The position numbers were made by a program, and so were the translations under genes. From positions 1-5,554 of the forward strand of contig PIXS01000268.1 of NCBI GenBank assembly GCA_003096255.1: a DNA stretch of 5,554 nucleotides. Reading direction: 5' to 3'. This DNA is from Candidatus Bathyarchaeum sp. (GTDB lineage: Archaea; Thermoproteota; Bathyarchaeia; Bathyarchaeales; Bathyarchaeaceae). A model generated the notes under the pieces. The model was not told the origin of the DNA. It saw nothing but the letters and a program-made list of their open reading frames with translations, and searched no databases. Position 1 is the stretch's first letter. The number at the start of each line of letters is the position of its first letter. Below, piece after piece: positions 1-5,249 of this stretch.

Positions 1-682
1 AGCCGTGCCTGGCCATCTTGAAGGTGGTTTCCTGAGGGTCTAAGATTTTTTTGGCGCATTCCATGGCTAGGAGTTCTGCTTGCCGTTTTTTCATGTTCAG
101 GTTCCAGTAATATTTGCAGAAGGGCTTGGTTCCTGTTTCACAGTTTTCTTTGAGCCTTTTGCATTCTTCAAGAAAATCAACATAAGTTCCACCTCGCTTT
201 TTTTGCAGAGGGCACATGTCCTGTTTGCTGAAAAAAGAAACGGTCAGGGGGCTTTGTTTTAGTCCCCTGAGTTCTTTAAGAAAAACGTGGAGTTGGCTTC
301 TTGTTCTGAAGCTTACGAGAAGTTTGCTGTCACCCAGGATAGGCAAAACGCTAAGAAGAGAAGCTAACGATTTTCCGATTCCGCAGGGTGCGCTACCTAT
401 GAAAACTTCGTTGTTTTCTAGGGCAGCTTTGGCTTCTTTTATGAACGCTACTTGGCCTTTGCGGATTTCGTAGCCTCTGGGCAGCCATGGGTCTCCTGAG
501 TCTTTAGGCGTGGTTTTTTGGACTGTTGCTATTGTGTGGGTTCCTGTTCGTCGGTAGGGGTTTGCGTGGGTTACTTTTCGGGCGGTTAGGAAGGTTCCGC
601 ATTCTGTGCAGAAGTGGCTCCGCTGGTATTCTTCGACTGTGTGGCGTTTTCCGCATTTTCGGCACGAGTAGATTTTAGGCAA
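1..682 (-). CDS. XPD/Rad3-like superfamily 2 DNA helicase with N-terminal zinc ribbon (partial, 3' end outside window)
   Basis: I read 227 residues; the reading frame runs off the left edge. A zinc ribbon (C7, C10, C25, C28) is followed by a linker and a helicase domain. R74-K-G-Q77 resembles the XPD Q-motif region, A98-P-C-G-I-G-K-S105 is Walker A, and T127-R-S-Q-L with E137-L is motif Ia-like. Four cysteines (C157, C174, C181, C189) sit where XPD and DinG helicases bind a 4Fe-4S cluster. Relatives are ATP-dependent 5'-3' DNA helicases of repair; that role is inferred here. Motif II and later motifs lie outside. The start is TTG at 682-680, with GGGAG at 691-687 and the zinc ribbon beginning at once; an in-frame GTG at 709 is the alternative. 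Walker A has Cys where relatives usually have Thr, and Ser in place of the final Thr. It is transcribed divergently from the DUF4342-like gene. Confidence 0.86.
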   Translation of the reverse strand, partial: MPKIYSCRKCGKRHTVEEYQRSHFCTECGTFLTARKVTHANPYRRTGTHTIATVQKTTPKDSGDPWLPRGYEIRKGQVAFIKEAKAALENNEVFIGSAPCGIGKSLASLLSVLPILGDSKLLVSFRTRSQLHVFLKELRGLKQSPLTVSFFSKQDMCPLQKKRGGTYVDFLEECKRLKENCETGTKPFCKYYWNLNMKKRQAELLAMECAKKILDPQETTFKMARHG

Positions 683-710
683 TTTGCTCCCGTATGATAC
701 CTGAAACACG

Positions 711-720
711 TAAGATATGC
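711..720 (-). promoter_or_regulatory. Possible TATA box of the helicase gene
   Basis: On the minus strand this reads GCATATCTTA. Its centre is about 34 bp before the TTG start at 682. An archaeal start site about 25 bp downstream would give a leader of roughly 10 nt carrying GGGAG. That geometry supports the TTG over the upstream GTG at 709. It is a weak, short match judged by eye only. Confidence 0.3.
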
Positions 721-784
721 TTTGCGTACAAGCTCCAAGCAACAAGGTAAAGTGCCGAATTTTTTGGAAATTTGCTCAAAAAGG

Positions 785-797
785 GGTTACCGTAACC
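785..797. promoter_or_regulatory. 13-bp perfect palindrome, possible operator
   Basis: GGTTAC-C-GTAACC is a perfect inverted repeat with 6-bp arms around a single central base. It directly abuts a TATA-like GATAAATT at 798-805, where the archaeal BRE normally lies. A protein bound here would be expected to affect initiation of the DUF4342-like gene. The bound protein is unknown. Confidence 0.45.
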
Positions 798-805
798 GAT
801 AAATT
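798..805 (+). promoter_or_regulatory. Possible TATA box of the DUF4342-like gene
   Basis: GATAAATT lies about 37 bp before the ATG at 839. A start site about 25 bp downstream would fall near 826, giving a leader of about 13 nt with a weak GGGGA (828-832) ribosome site. This supports ATG 839 over an upstream in-frame TTG at 815, which would lie before the predicted transcript start. Confidence 0.4.
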
Positions 806-838
806 GGCGCGCATTTGATTTGTTTTTGGGGAAACTGT

Positions 839-1156
839 ATGTCTTATTGTGCTAAGTGTGGGGCAAAGTTGGTTGAAGATGCAAAGTTTTGTTCTGTGTG
901 TGGCGCCAAGGCGGTAAAAGTGACCACTGAAGAGTATTCTGTTTCTTCTGACAACCTTATCGAGCGCGTGAAAGAGCTGCTTCACGAAGGAAACGTCACA
1001 CGAATAATTGTCAAAAACGAGAAAGGTGAAGTTCTGTTAGAAATTCCTGCAACAATCGGTGTTATCGGTGCGGTTCTTGTTCCGTGGGTCGCAGCCCTAG
1101 GTACTATAGCTGCTTTAGCAACTAAGTGCAGAATTGTGGTAGAAAAACGCGAATAG
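839..1156 (+). CDS. Small zinc-ribbon protein with DUF4342-like C-terminal domain
   Basis: The protein has 105 residues. The N-terminus is a zinc ribbon with C4-x2-C7 and C18-x2-C21, each pair followed by glycine, of the short type often found at the start of archaeal proteins. From about residue 37 the sequence I-E-R-V-K-E-L-L-H-E-G-N-V-T-R-I-I-V followed by L-L-E-I-P resembles DUF4342. A glycine/alanine-rich hydrophobic stretch (G-V-I-G-A-V-L-V-P-W-V-A-A-L-G) could lie in or on a membrane, and the end is short and basic. The function of this family is not known to me, and the domain name comes from memory of the family pattern, not a search. I chose ATG 839 because the ribbon follows at once and the promoter geometry fits. 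No partner gene shares its operon. Confidence 0.8.
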   Translation: MSYCAKCGAKLVEDAKFCSVCGAKAVKVTTEEYSVSSDNLIERVKELLHEGNVTRIIVKNEKGEVLLEIPATIGVIGAVLVPWVAALGTIAALATKCRIVVEKRE

Positions 1157-1177
1157 ATGCGGCGCGACGAAATTTCA

Positions 1178-1194
1178 GAAAAAAGGTAGTTTTC
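1178..1194 (+). terminator. Weak hairpin with T-run after the DUF4342-like gene
   Basis: GAAAA (1178-1182) and TTTTC (1190-1194) can pair around a 7-base loop, with the T-run in the 3' arm. It lies 21 bases after the stop codon. The equivalent site in R2 is stronger. Archaeal termination depends mainly on T-runs, so a terminator role is only possible. Confidence 0.3.
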
Positions 1195-1208
1195 AACAAT
1201 GAACTACT

Positions 1209-1222
1209 ATTAGTATTCAAAT
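1209..1222. promoter_or_regulatory. Conserved upstream dyad ATTAG-TATT-CAAAT (R1)
   Basis: The arms ATTAG and CAAAT have one mismatch from a perfect inverted repeat. The R2 equivalent at 5045-5058 is perfect. It lies in the most conserved part of the module, about 45 bp upstream of the TATA-like box, where an activator or repressor could bind. Confidence 0.3.
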
Positions 1223-1237
1223 ATGTTCAGGGTTTAG

Positions 1238-1252
1238 GTGCCAGTTTGGCAC
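1238..1252. promoter_or_regulatory. Inverted repeat GTGCCA-GTT-TGGCAC (R1)
   Basis: A perfect 6-bp inverted repeat with a 3-base centre, about 17 bp upstream of the TATA-like box. In R2 only the inner CCA-GTT-TGG symmetry survives (5077-5085), although the right half TTTGGCAC is identical. It may be a protein-binding site; the partner is unknown. Confidence 0.4.
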
Positions 1253-1268
1253 TTTAGCATATTTTGGG

Positions 1269-1276
1269 TTATATGG
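1269..1276 (+). promoter_or_regulatory. TATA-like box of the beta-helix operon
   Basis: TTATATGG followed by CAAA is kept in the corresponding place in R2 (TTTATATTGGCAAA). A start about 25 bp downstream would be near 1298, just before the first GTCAAG dyad, giving a leader of roughly 100 nt. A second TATA-like candidate, GTATTA at 1367-1372, would instead give an almost leaderless message, so the promoter position is not settled. Confidence 0.45.
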
Positions 1277-1300
1277 CAAAAGGGCGTCATTTTTTGGGTT

Positions 1301-1316
1301 GTCAAGGTTTCTTGAG
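1301..1316 (+). promoter_or_regulatory. GTCAAG-type dyad, R1 site 1
   Basis: GTCAAG-GTTT-CTTGAG differs by one base from the perfect inverted repeat seen in R2 site 1. It lies at the predicted transcription start for the TATA-like box at 1269, so it could be a repressor site or a hairpin at the 5' end of the RNA with a GUUU loop. Confidence 0.6.
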
Positions 1317-1334
1317 TAACTGGACGGCGTTTTG

Positions 1335-1350
1335 GTCAATGTTTCTTGAC
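1335..1350 (+). promoter_or_regulatory. GTCAAG-type dyad, R1 site 2
   Basis: GTCAAT-GTTT-CTTGAC has one mismatch between the arms and begins 34 bp after the start of site 1, in the same orientation. The right half and the bases after it (through AAAAACCCTTTT) are identical to R2 site 2. Confidence 0.6.
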
Positions 1351-1396
1351 AAAAACCCTTTTTCATGTATTAGGAGCTGTACTTTGTTAGGTAAAA

Positions 1397-2416
1397 ATGA
1401 AAAATTTCCAGTCTGTGCTTGTTGCATTACTTGTTGTTTTGTTAGTGGGTGTTGTGTTTTCTGAAATTGAAGTAGTGAAAGCTGAACCCATCATTTACAT
1501 CAGGTCAGATGGAAGCGTTGAAGGAACCGACAAGATTGAACAAAGTGGAGACGTCTACACTTTCTTGGATGTTGTGTTCAAGGGCATTCAGATTCAAAGA
1601 AGCAACATCGTAGTTGACGGGGCTGGCCACACTTTGCAGGGAGATGGAGAAGTCCATGGACCCCACGACATTGTTGGAATGGGAATTGAAGTCCTTGAAT
1701 GCAGTAATGTTACAATAAAGAACCTGAAAATAACACAGTTTACCAGGGGCATTAGGTTTACTAATGCTTCTGAATGCGAGGTCTGTCTGAACGTTCTGTC
1801 AAACAACAGTATTGGAGTTGAGTTGGGTGGCACCGACAGGTCGCATTTTACTGCTTACTCAACCAATAACAGAGTAATCCATAACATCATAAATGAAGAC
1901 CATAACGTTGGAGTTATGCTTTATTACGGCTCATCAAACAACATTTCGCATAACGTCATAACATCAAACAATCATGGCGTTTACATTATGAGTGGGGGCT
2001 CTGAAAATAGCATTACTTGGAACAACATTACTGACAACACCAAAGGCGTCTACGTAGAATCTTCTGGAGTTGCTATTCATCACAACAACTTTGTTGGCAA
2101 TACATACGACTGGTGGGATTACGGTTTAACGCCTTGGCCGTTTCAGTTACCGTTTTTTGTCAACGTCTGGGATGATGGAACCGAAGGAAACTACTGGAGC
2201 AGATACGACGGAACAGACACAGACGGCGACGGCATAGGAGATACTCCACATTACCTCTATGAAAACAACACAGACAACCATCCCCTTATGGCGCCAGTTG
2301 AATTAGAAGTGATTCCCGAGTTTCCTACACTTTTTATTGTAGCTGCGGGGCTTGTTGTTGTCACTGTGTTGTCGACAAGTTACAAACTAAAAATGAAACA
2401 GAGGAAAAAAAGATGA
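1397..2416 (+). CDS. Exported NosD-type right-handed beta-helix protein 1, PEF-type C-terminal anchor
   Basis: The protein has 339 residues. A signal peptide (M-K-N-F, then a hydrophobic run to about residue 22) ends V27-K-A29, with likely cleavage before E30-P. A strand-rich N-terminal unit (I-Y-I-R-S-D-G-S-V-E-G-T-D) leads to I-V-V-D-G-A-G-H-T-L-Q-G and repeated N-x-I/V-x-x-N turns typical of parallel beta-helices (about 60-250). The block at 258-298 contains W-D-D-G-T-E-G-N-Y-W and D-T-D-G-D-G-I-G-D, with a calcium-loop look. I306-P-E-F-P310, a hydrophobic helix and a K/R tail form the C-terminal anchor. Such proteins are displayed outside the cell and may bind or cut glycans; no catalytic residues are evident. 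It is first of three genes. AGGT at 1389-1392 is the nearest ribosome site. Several N-x-S/T sequons suggest glycosylation. Confidence 0.88.
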   Translation: MKNFQSVLVALLVVLLVGVVFSEIEVVKAEPIIYIRSDGSVEGTDKIEQSGDVYTFLDVVFKGIQIQRSNIVVDGAGHTLQGDGEVHGPHDIVGMGIEVLECSNVTIKNLKITQFTRGIRFTNASECEVCLNVLSNNSIGVELGGTDRSHFTAYSTNNRVIHNIINEDHNVGVMLYYGSSNNISHNVITSNNHGVYIMSGGSENSITWNNITDNTKGVYVESSGVAIHHNNFVGNTYDWWDYGLTPWPFQLPFFVNVWDDGTEGNYWSRYDGTDTDGDGIGDTPHYLYENNTDNHPLMAPVELEVIPEFPTLFIVAAGLVVVTVLSTSYKLKMKQRKKR

Positions 2417-3312
2417 AGCGCCCCAAAACAGTGGCTTCATTGGCACTTGTTTTTTCGTTAGTTTTGGTTTCTTGCATCCAAATTGGAGTGGTTAAGGCTC
2501 AAGGCACCATTTACATCAATGAAGATGGAACGGTTGAGGGAACAGATAACATTCAACGAAATGAAAACGTCTACACATTGACAGATGACATTTACAATAG
2601 CACGATTACTATTCTGAAAGATGACGTTGTTTTAGATGGAGCAGGTCACATTGTCAAAGGACCGGCTAACGGGGTAGCATTGCTGCACAGAAACAATGTA
2701 ACGGTACAAAATTTTACGATAACTACGAGTTCTACTTCAGACAACATTTACGTGTATCATTGTACAAACTGCACCATCCAAAATAACGTAATTACACCTT
2801 TTGCCGAGAAATATCCAGGTACTGGAGTTTCTGTTTGGGGCGGCGGATCAAATGTAATTACTGGAAATCAGATAATGAACAATTTGTGCGGCATTTTCCT
2901 AGGAGAAGCCACATGCAACAACAGCATAATCGGCAATAGCATAACAAACAACACGGGTAGCATAAGGGTCCATGGGTCTCAAAACAACAGCATCTACAAC
3001 AACAACTTCAACAACAACCACCACATCTCAATTATGTCTATTTCCCCCAGAATTACGCTAGTAATTGAGTTTGACAACGGCACTTCAGGAAACTACTGGG
3101 ATAATTACAGGGGAACAGACCCTGATGGTGACGGGGTAGGCAACACGCCATACTTCATATATGAGGACTATCTAGATGAGTACCCACTAATGGAACCTGT
3201 TGTAGTGATTCCAGAGTTTTCATCAGTAGTTTTTCTAGTTGTTGGAGTTTTTGCGGTTACTGTGTTGACGATGTTTTCTAGAAAGGGATTAAAGCAGGTG
3301 AGAAAAAGATGA
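2413..3312 (+). CDS. Exported NosD-type beta-helix protein 2, PEF-type C-terminal anchor
   Basis: The protein has 299 residues. Its ATG overlaps the TGA of gene 1 (ATGA, 2413-2416), with GAGG at 2401-2404 as ribosome site, so translation is probably coupled. The signal peptide again ends V27-K-A29. The mature start I-Y-I-N-E-D-G-T-V-E-G-T-D-N-I is plainly paralogous to protein 1, and V-V-L-D-G-A-G-H-I-V-K-G opens the beta-helix (about 55-215), whose turns are rich in Asn. In the conserved block (219-260) the usual first Trp is Phe (F-D-N-G-T-S-G-N-Y-W) and the last Asp of D-G-D-G-V-G-N is Asn. I266-P-E-F-S, a hydrophobic helix and a basic tail follow. The helix is shorter than in its neighbours. 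Function beyond surface display is unknown; a duplication of gene 1 or a common ancestor is likely. Confidence 0.88.
   Translation: MKRPKTVASLALVFSLVLVSCIQIGVVKAQGTIYINEDGTVEGTDNIQRNENVYTLTDDIYNSTITILKDDVVLDGAGHIVKGPANGVALLHRNNVTVQNFTITTSSTSDNIYVYHCTNCTIQNNVITPFAEKYPGTGVSVWGGGSNVITGNQIMNNLCGIFLGEATCNNSIIGNSITNNTGSIRVHGSQNNSIYNNNFNNNHHISIMSISPRITLVIEFDNGTSGNYWDNYRGTDPDGDGVGNTPYFIYEDYLDEYPLMEPVVVIPEFSSVVFLVVGVFAVTVLTMFSRKGLKQVRKR
3297..3302 (+). promoter_or_regulatory. Strong archaeal ribosome binding site for beta-helix gene 3
   Basis: GGTGAG lies 6 bases before the ATG at 3309 and inside the 3' end of gene 2. It is the strongest ribosome site in the window, so gene 3 may be translated by its own initiation as well as by coupling. 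Confidence 0.7.
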
Positions 3313-5006
3313 AAAAATCTCACTTTTTGTTTGTTTTGTTGGTAGTTGTTTTGTTAGTTTGGGCGGGTTTCCCCCAAGTTGTAGAGGTGAAAGCGGAGCC
3401 TAGAACTCTTGTTGTTCCTGACGACTTTTCTACGATTCAAGAAGCAGTTGATGCGGCTTCTGAAGGCGACACTGTTTTTGTTAAGAGTGGAACATACACT
3501 GAGAGCGTCTGTATTGACCAGACCCTTTCGTTGGTTGGCGAAGACCCAGCAACCACAAAAATAGTAGGCGAATATCAGTTAAACGGAACTGTTGTTCTGA
3601 TACGTCACAACAATGTTAGCGTCACAGGTTTCACTGTTCAGCCCTCTGCCTATTCTTTTAGCAGAAAGGGGGTTCATCTTCTTCATGTTAGCCACTGTAG
3701 CGTAGTTGGCAATGTTATTCTGGATAACGGAGTTGGAGTTTGGCTTTATGGTTCTTCAGAGAACAACATCACAGGAAACACCATAAATGGTCCAGTTGAA
3801 CGAAGTTACGGCATATGGGCAGACAAATCGCCAAGCAACTGGATTCTCGACAACATAGTGACAAACAACTACTATGGGATTAGCATCAACTCTGATGGCA
3901 ACACGGTTTGTGGCAACACGGTTGTAAGTAATTCTAGAAAAGGGGTTACAATTAGGTCGAACAATAACATCGTGTCTGGCAACGTTGTAACTAATCAAGA
4001 AAGCGGAATAGTTCTTGCGGGCTCAAACAATGTACTAAGAGACAACAAGGTAAGTGAAAGCGAGTTATCTTTTGATTTAGCTTGGGGATTACAGTGGAGT
4101 GTTTCCGACTTTGTTAACGATGTTGACTCTTCAAACACGTTTGATGGAAAAACAGTAGTCTATTGGGTCAACGAACACAACAATAAAGTGCCTGAGGATG
4201 TTCAAACGGTAGTTTTAGTGAACTGCACTAACATAACTGTAGAAAACCTTGTTCTGTCAAACAGCAGAGAAGGAATCATGTTAGTGGGCACAACAAAGTC
4301 CACAGTGCGAAACAATTCAGTTCAGAGCATGGATGACGCAATCCTCCTCTTTTTGTCTAGTAACAACACGATAACTGACAACACAGTACATGACAGTAGC
4401 GATGGCGTACTGCTTTGCTCTTCTTTTCAAAACACGATAACGGGCAACTCAATTGCTGACGGAAACACAGGAATCAAGCTAGACACATCTGACGAAAACA
4501 TCCTCAGCGGCAACGTAATTTCTGACGGCAACCGTGGCGGAATCAGCCTTGAGGGTTCAAACAACAACAAAATTTTCGGCAACACAGTATCCGATTGCAC
4601 AAGAAGAGCAGTCTGGCTTTGGAACCATGCGTCCCAAAACTTGTTTTACCTTAACAACTTTGTCAACAACACGGTCAACGTTGAAAAATACATCGCGGAC
4701 ATAATCGACTGCACGTTTCCCCCAAATGTTTGGGACAACGGCACCCTAGGCAACTACTGGAACGACTACAACGGAACTGACACAAACAGCAACGGAATAG
4801 GCGACACGCCCTACATCATTGAAGAAAACAACCAAGACAACTATCCGTTAATGGAACAAGTAGACATCAGCACAATTCCTGAGTTTCCGTCGTTGATTTT
4901 GCTGGTGTCAGGATTATTTGTTGTTGGTGTATTATCGATAATTTGTAGACGTGCTTTCAAGAGTGTAGAAATGAAGAAACAAAAAGTATCCAGTGCTTTT
5001 CGATGA
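3309..5006 (+). CDS. Exported NosD-type beta-helix protein 3 (long form), PEF-type C-terminal anchor
   Basis: The protein has 565 residues and starts in an ATGA overlap with gene 2. The signal peptide ends V27-K-A29. The mature N-terminus differs from proteins 1 and 2: L-V-V-P-D-D-F-S-T-I-Q-E-A-V-D-A-A with G-D-T-V-F-V and G-T-Y-T-E-S-V (about 34-75) is the entry unit common to NosD and pectin-lyase-like beta-helices. Two helix tracts follow (about 90-265 and 295-465), separated by V-D-S-S-N-T-F-D-G-K-T-V-V-Y-W-V-N (272-288), a spacer I recognise from archaeal NosD proteins. The block at 473-515 has W475-D-N-G-T-L-G-N-Y-W, but its acidic loop is D-T-N-S-N-G-I-G-D, losing two Asp. I523-P-E-F-P527, a hydrophobic helix and a longer basic tail end it. 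About ten N-x-S/T sequons are present. No catalytic site is visible; glycan binding or processing is possible. Confidence 0.88.
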   Translation: MKKSHFLFVLLVVVLLVWAGFPQVVEVKAEPRTLVVPDDFSTIQEAVDAASEGDTVFVKSGTYTESVCIDQTLSLVGEDPATTKIVGEYQLNGTVVLIRHNNVSVTGFTVQPSAYSFSRKGVHLLHVSHCSVVGNVILDNGVGVWLYGSSENNITGNTINGPVERSYGIWADKSPSNWILDNIVTNNYYGISINSDGNTVCGNTVVSNSRKGVTIRSNNNIVSGNVVTNQESGIVLAGSNNVLRDNKVSESELSFDLAWGLQWSVSDFVNDVDSSNTFDGKTVVYWVNEHNNKVPEDVQTVVLVNCTNITVENLVLSNSREGIMLVGTTKSTVRNNSVQSMDDAILLFLSSNNTITDNTVHDSSDGVLLCSSFQNTITGNSIADGNTGIKLDTSDENILSGNVISDGNRGGISLEGSNNNKIFGNTVSDCTRRAVWLWNHASQNLFYLNNFVNNTVNVEKYIADIIDCTFPPNVWDNGTLGNYWNDYNGTDTNSNGIGDTPYIIEENNQDNYPLMEQVDISTIPEFPSLILLVSGLFVVGVLSIICRRAFKSVEMKKQKVSSAFR

Positions 5007-5011
5007 AATTT

Positions 5012-5032
5012 TTGAAAAAACCTATTTTTCAA
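5012..5032 (+). terminator. Hairpin with T-run after the beta-helix operon
   Basis: TTGAAAAA (5012-5019) and TTTTTCAA (5025-5032) form a perfect 8-bp stem with a 5-base loop, starting 5 bases after the stop codon. The 3' arm contains a five-T run. It may end the operon transcript, or be the first element of the R2 module, since R1 has a weaker version. Confidence 0.4.
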
Positions 5033-5044
5033 CAATAATCTGCT

Positions 5045-5058
5045 ATTAGTATTCTAAT
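5045..5058. promoter_or_regulatory. Conserved upstream dyad ATTAG-TATT-CTAAT (R2)
   Basis: A perfect 5-bp inverted repeat with a 4-base centre, matching 1209-1222 in R1 apart from one base. Its place in the best conserved part of the module suggests a protein-binding role; the partner is unknown. Confidence 0.35.
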
Positions 5059-5103
5059 ATGTTCAAGGTTTAGGAACCAGTTTGGCACTCTAGCAAATCA
5101 GGT

Positions 5104-5111
5104 TTTATATT
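5104..5111 (+). promoter_or_regulatory. TATA-like box of the downstream exported-protein gene
   Basis: TTTATATT followed by GGCAAA corresponds to the box at 1269-1276. A start about 25 bp downstream would fall near 5133, just before the dyad at 5138, giving a leader of about 117 nt. A T/A-rich stretch nearer the gene (about 5221-5234) is an alternative. Confidence 0.45.
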
Positions 5112-5137
5112 GGCAAATCGGTTTAATGTTTGATTTC

Positions 5138-5153
5138 GTCAAGGTTTCTTGAC
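5138..5153 (+). promoter_or_regulatory. GTCAAG-type dyad, R2 site 1 (perfect)
   Basis: GTCAAG-GTTT-CTTGAC is a perfect inverted repeat. With the flanking C at 5137 and G at 5154 the arms reach 7 bp. It is the best of the four sites in the window and defines the consensus. Confidence 0.65.
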
Positions 5154-5181
5154 GTACTTTTTATCAATTTATGCGGTTTGT

Positions 5182-5197
5182 GTCAAATTTTCTTGAC
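5182..5197 (+). promoter_or_regulatory. GTCAAG-type dyad, R2 site 2
   Basis: GTCAAA-TTTT-CTTGAC has one mismatch between the arms, and flanking T and A (5181, 5198) extend the symmetry. It begins 44 bp after the start of site 1, against 34 bp in R1. Confidence 0.6.
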
Positions 5198-5249
5198 AAA
5201 AACCCTTTTCCATTCAGTTGCTATTTGTGTTTTATGCGGGTTGGCAAGC

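Larger units (their letters stand above)
1169..1363 (+). repeat. Control-region copy R1, upstream of the beta-helix operon
   Basis: This non-coding segment begins 12 bases after the DUF4342-like stop codon and is paired with R2 at 5005-5209. The first 84 bases (1169-1252 against 5005-5088) align without gaps with 12 mismatches by hand count. Beyond that, only blocks are kept: a TATA-like box with TGGCAAA, two GTCAAG-N4-CTTGAC dyads, and a final run that is identical over 20 bases (1343-1362 against 5190-5209). The spacers between blocks have diverged, which suggests selection on the blocks. No terminal inverted repeats or target duplications are clear, so I read it as a duplicated regulatory region, not a mobile element. 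Confidence 0.85.
5005..5209 (+). repeat. Control-region copy R2, upstream of the next exported-protein gene
   Basis: This is the partner of R1 (1169-1363). It begins inside the TGA stop of beta-helix gene 3 and ends 40 bases before the ATG at 5250. Block order matches R1: A/T hairpin, ATTAG dyad, GTTCA(A/G)GGTTTAGG, CCAGTTTGGCAC, TATA-like box with TGGCAAA, two GTCAAG dyads, AAAAACCCTTTT. From GGCAC to the first dyad the distance differs by one base from R1, and between the two dyads by ten. Confidence 0.85.

Noticed and set aside
80..473. Plus-strand open frames across the left end
   Set aside because: They lie antisense to the helicase frame, which carries a recognisable zinc ribbon, Walker A and iron-sulfur cysteines; their translations show no domain-like pattern.
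815..838. Upstream TTG start for the DUF4342-like protein, adding 8 residues
   Set aside because: The extra residues precede a typical ribbon start (M-S-Y-C-x-x-C-G), and the TTG would lie upstream of the start site predicted from the TATA-like box at 798.
1261..1300. Direct repeat TTTTGGGTT (1262-1270 and 1292-1300)
   Set aside because: It is short, lies in a T/G-rich stretch and is not present in R2, so it is probably chance.
1169..1363. R1/R2 as copies of a small mobile element (MITE-like)
   Set aside because: R1 has a weak GAAAAAAGG / CCCTTTTTC end symmetry, but R2 does not keep it (GAAAAAACC), no target-site duplication is visible, and both copies sit precisely between a stop codon and a gene start.
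1264..1464. Small open frame running through R1 into the first beta-helix gene
   Set aside because: It overlaps the signal-peptide region of the real gene in another frame, starts within the TATA-like box, and is not kept in R2.
2413..2475. Lipoprotein signal (L-V-S-C, residues 18-21) in beta-helix protein 2
   Set aside because: The four residues fit a lipobox, but proteins 1 and 3 lack it and all three share a V-K-A cleavage site at residue 29, so ordinary signal-peptide cleavage is more likely.
1397..5006. Pectate lyase or nitrous-oxide-reductase maturation role for the beta-helix proteins
   Set aside because: NosD is only the family name of the repeat. No nos genes are near, and I see no lyase active-site pattern, so no specific enzyme was assigned.
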